Assembly: GCA_005801395.1 (NCBI GenBank)
Contig: SYDV01000172.1
Location: 1 to 6,612, forward strand
Reading direction: 5' to 3'
DNA from: Planctomycetia bacterium
GTDB taxonomy: Bacteria; Planctomycetota; UBA11346
DNA: 6,612 bases
Positions within the stretch are counted from its first letter, which is position 1. The number at the start of each line of letters is the position of its first letter. The position numbers and the translations under genes were made by a program. Positions 5,999-6,612 of this stretch are shown here, piece after piece. A model generated the notes under the pieces. It was not told the DNA's origin. It did no database searches and saw only the letters and a list, made by a program, of their open reading frames with translations.

Positions 5999-6612
5999 TT
6001 ATTCTTCGGTTTCGCGACGTAACTCTTCGTATTCTTCCATGCTTAACCAACTCGGTCGTTTGACCCCATCGTCAACCAGTTCAATACCTAATTTGGAACG
6101 TTGTTCTTTATTTAGAGGAACGCGATTGAGCGAACCGCCTTCGGCGAGTTGTTGCCACAAATCGTGTAAACGCTGAGGCAATGGAGCTTCTATGCGTACC
6201 GTTCTTGCTTCAAACGGATGGGCAAATTCCATCAAGGCTGCATGCAAAGCTTGGCCAGATAATTCAGTGCATGGAGTTCCATAAACCCAATCACCAACGA
6301 GAGGACAGCCATTATGAGCCGCATGGACACGAATTTGGTGTTGTCGACCCGTATGCAGCAATAATTTTAGCAGTGAAAATCTAGCTGGGTCCTTTTTCTT
6401 TACTCCGGCAGCTTGTTCCAAAACAAAATATTCCGTGTGACAAGCCTGACCATCTGGCCGCACGATTCGCGCAATAGATTCAGGTGGACCTTCCCCAATC
6501 GGATCTTGCCAATGTCCGTGTTCTTGACTGGGACTGCCGTGACAAATCGCGCGATATTCTTTATCTAAATCACGCGCTTCCATCGCTTGCGAGACAATCG
6601 CGTGAGCTTTGA
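5999..6612 (-). CDS. RluA-family RNA pseudouridine synthase (N-terminus outside window)
   Basis: RluA-family enzymes convert specific uridines in 23S rRNA or tRNA to pseudouridine. The frame is open to the right edge, so the gene begins upstream; an ATG at 6583 is internal, since the preceding residues (KAHAIVSQA) continue the family alignment into LDKEYRAICHG (family pattern K-x-Y-x-A-x-x-x-G). About 203 residues are visible. The family C-terminal signature is clear: LLLHTGRQHQIRVHAAHNGCPLVGDWVYG (the TGRQHQIR part at 6329-6352), then LHAALMEFAHPF and APLPQRLHDLW. The catalytic HRLDxxTSG motif should lie just beyond 6612 and cannot be checked. The tail after the fold is unusually acidic (EEYEELRRETEE). 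The exact target (RluA, RluC or RluD type) cannot be told from this fragment. It is the first of four minus-strand genes and may or may not be co-transcribed with them. Confidence 0.9.
   Translation of the reverse strand, partial: KAHAIVSQAMEARDLDKEYRAICHGSPSQEHGHWQDPIGEGPPESIARIVRPDGQACHTEYFVLEQAAGVKKKDPARFSLLKLLLHTGRQHQIRVHAAHNGCPLVGDWVYGTPCTELSGQALHAALMEFAHPFEARTVRIEAPLPQRLHDLWQQLAEGGSLNRVPLNKEQRSKLGIELVDDGVKRPSWLSMEEYEELRRETEE

Noticed and set aside
5999..6583. Treating ATG 6583 as the true start of the RluA-family gene
   Set aside because: The frame stays open to the edge, the upstream residues fit the family, and a start here would omit the catalytic HRLD motif.

Overview
The window looks like chromosomal DNA from a Gram-negative bacterium with a periplasm, most likely a member of the PVC group (Planctomycetota, Lentisphaerota and relatives). 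The main evidence is one very large gene joining a Hanks-type Ser/Thr kinase (with DWG in place of DFG) to a single membrane span, TPR-like helices, a PEGA-like beta domain and a C-terminal FGE-sulfatase-like domain. That layout is common in PVC genomes. The rsuA-type gene is more typical of Proteobacteria, so the taxonomic call is only moderate. Base composition looks close to half GC by eye. No rRNA, tRNA, CRISPR array, insertion sequence or phage gene was seen.

Layout from left to right. Positions 1-405 (minus strand) hold the N-terminal part of a small membrane protein with a TPR-like C-terminal segment; it runs off the left edge. Positions 537-1280 (plus strand) hold an RsuA-type 16S rRNA pseudouridine synthase, divergent from the first gene and convergent with the next. 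Positions 1355-2365 (minus) encode an exported NMT1/NitT-TauT-type solute-binding protein. It starts 16 bases after the stop of the 1048-residue kinase/FGE-like gene at 2382-5528 (minus), so the two are almost certainly translated from one message. Positions 5670-5921 (minus) encode an unrecognised 83-residue protein. Positions 5999-6612 (minus) hold most of an RluA-family pseudouridine synthase whose N-terminus and catalytic motif lie beyond the right edge.

Functionally, the most notable unit is the kinase plus binding-protein pair. The predicted topology puts the kinase in the cytoplasm and the TPR, PEGA-like and FGE-like parts in the periplasm, where the binding protein would also be. No ABC permease or ATPase lies in the window. 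A reasonable hypothesis is a one-component transmembrane Ser/Thr kinase that reads the ligand state of a dedicated periplasmic binding protein. The two pseudouridine synthases flanking this unit look like housekeeping RNA-modification genes. The 141-base leader of the kinase gene carries a perfect 7-bp hairpin and a tandem 8-bp direct repeat at exactly one helical turn, both candidate regulatory elements.
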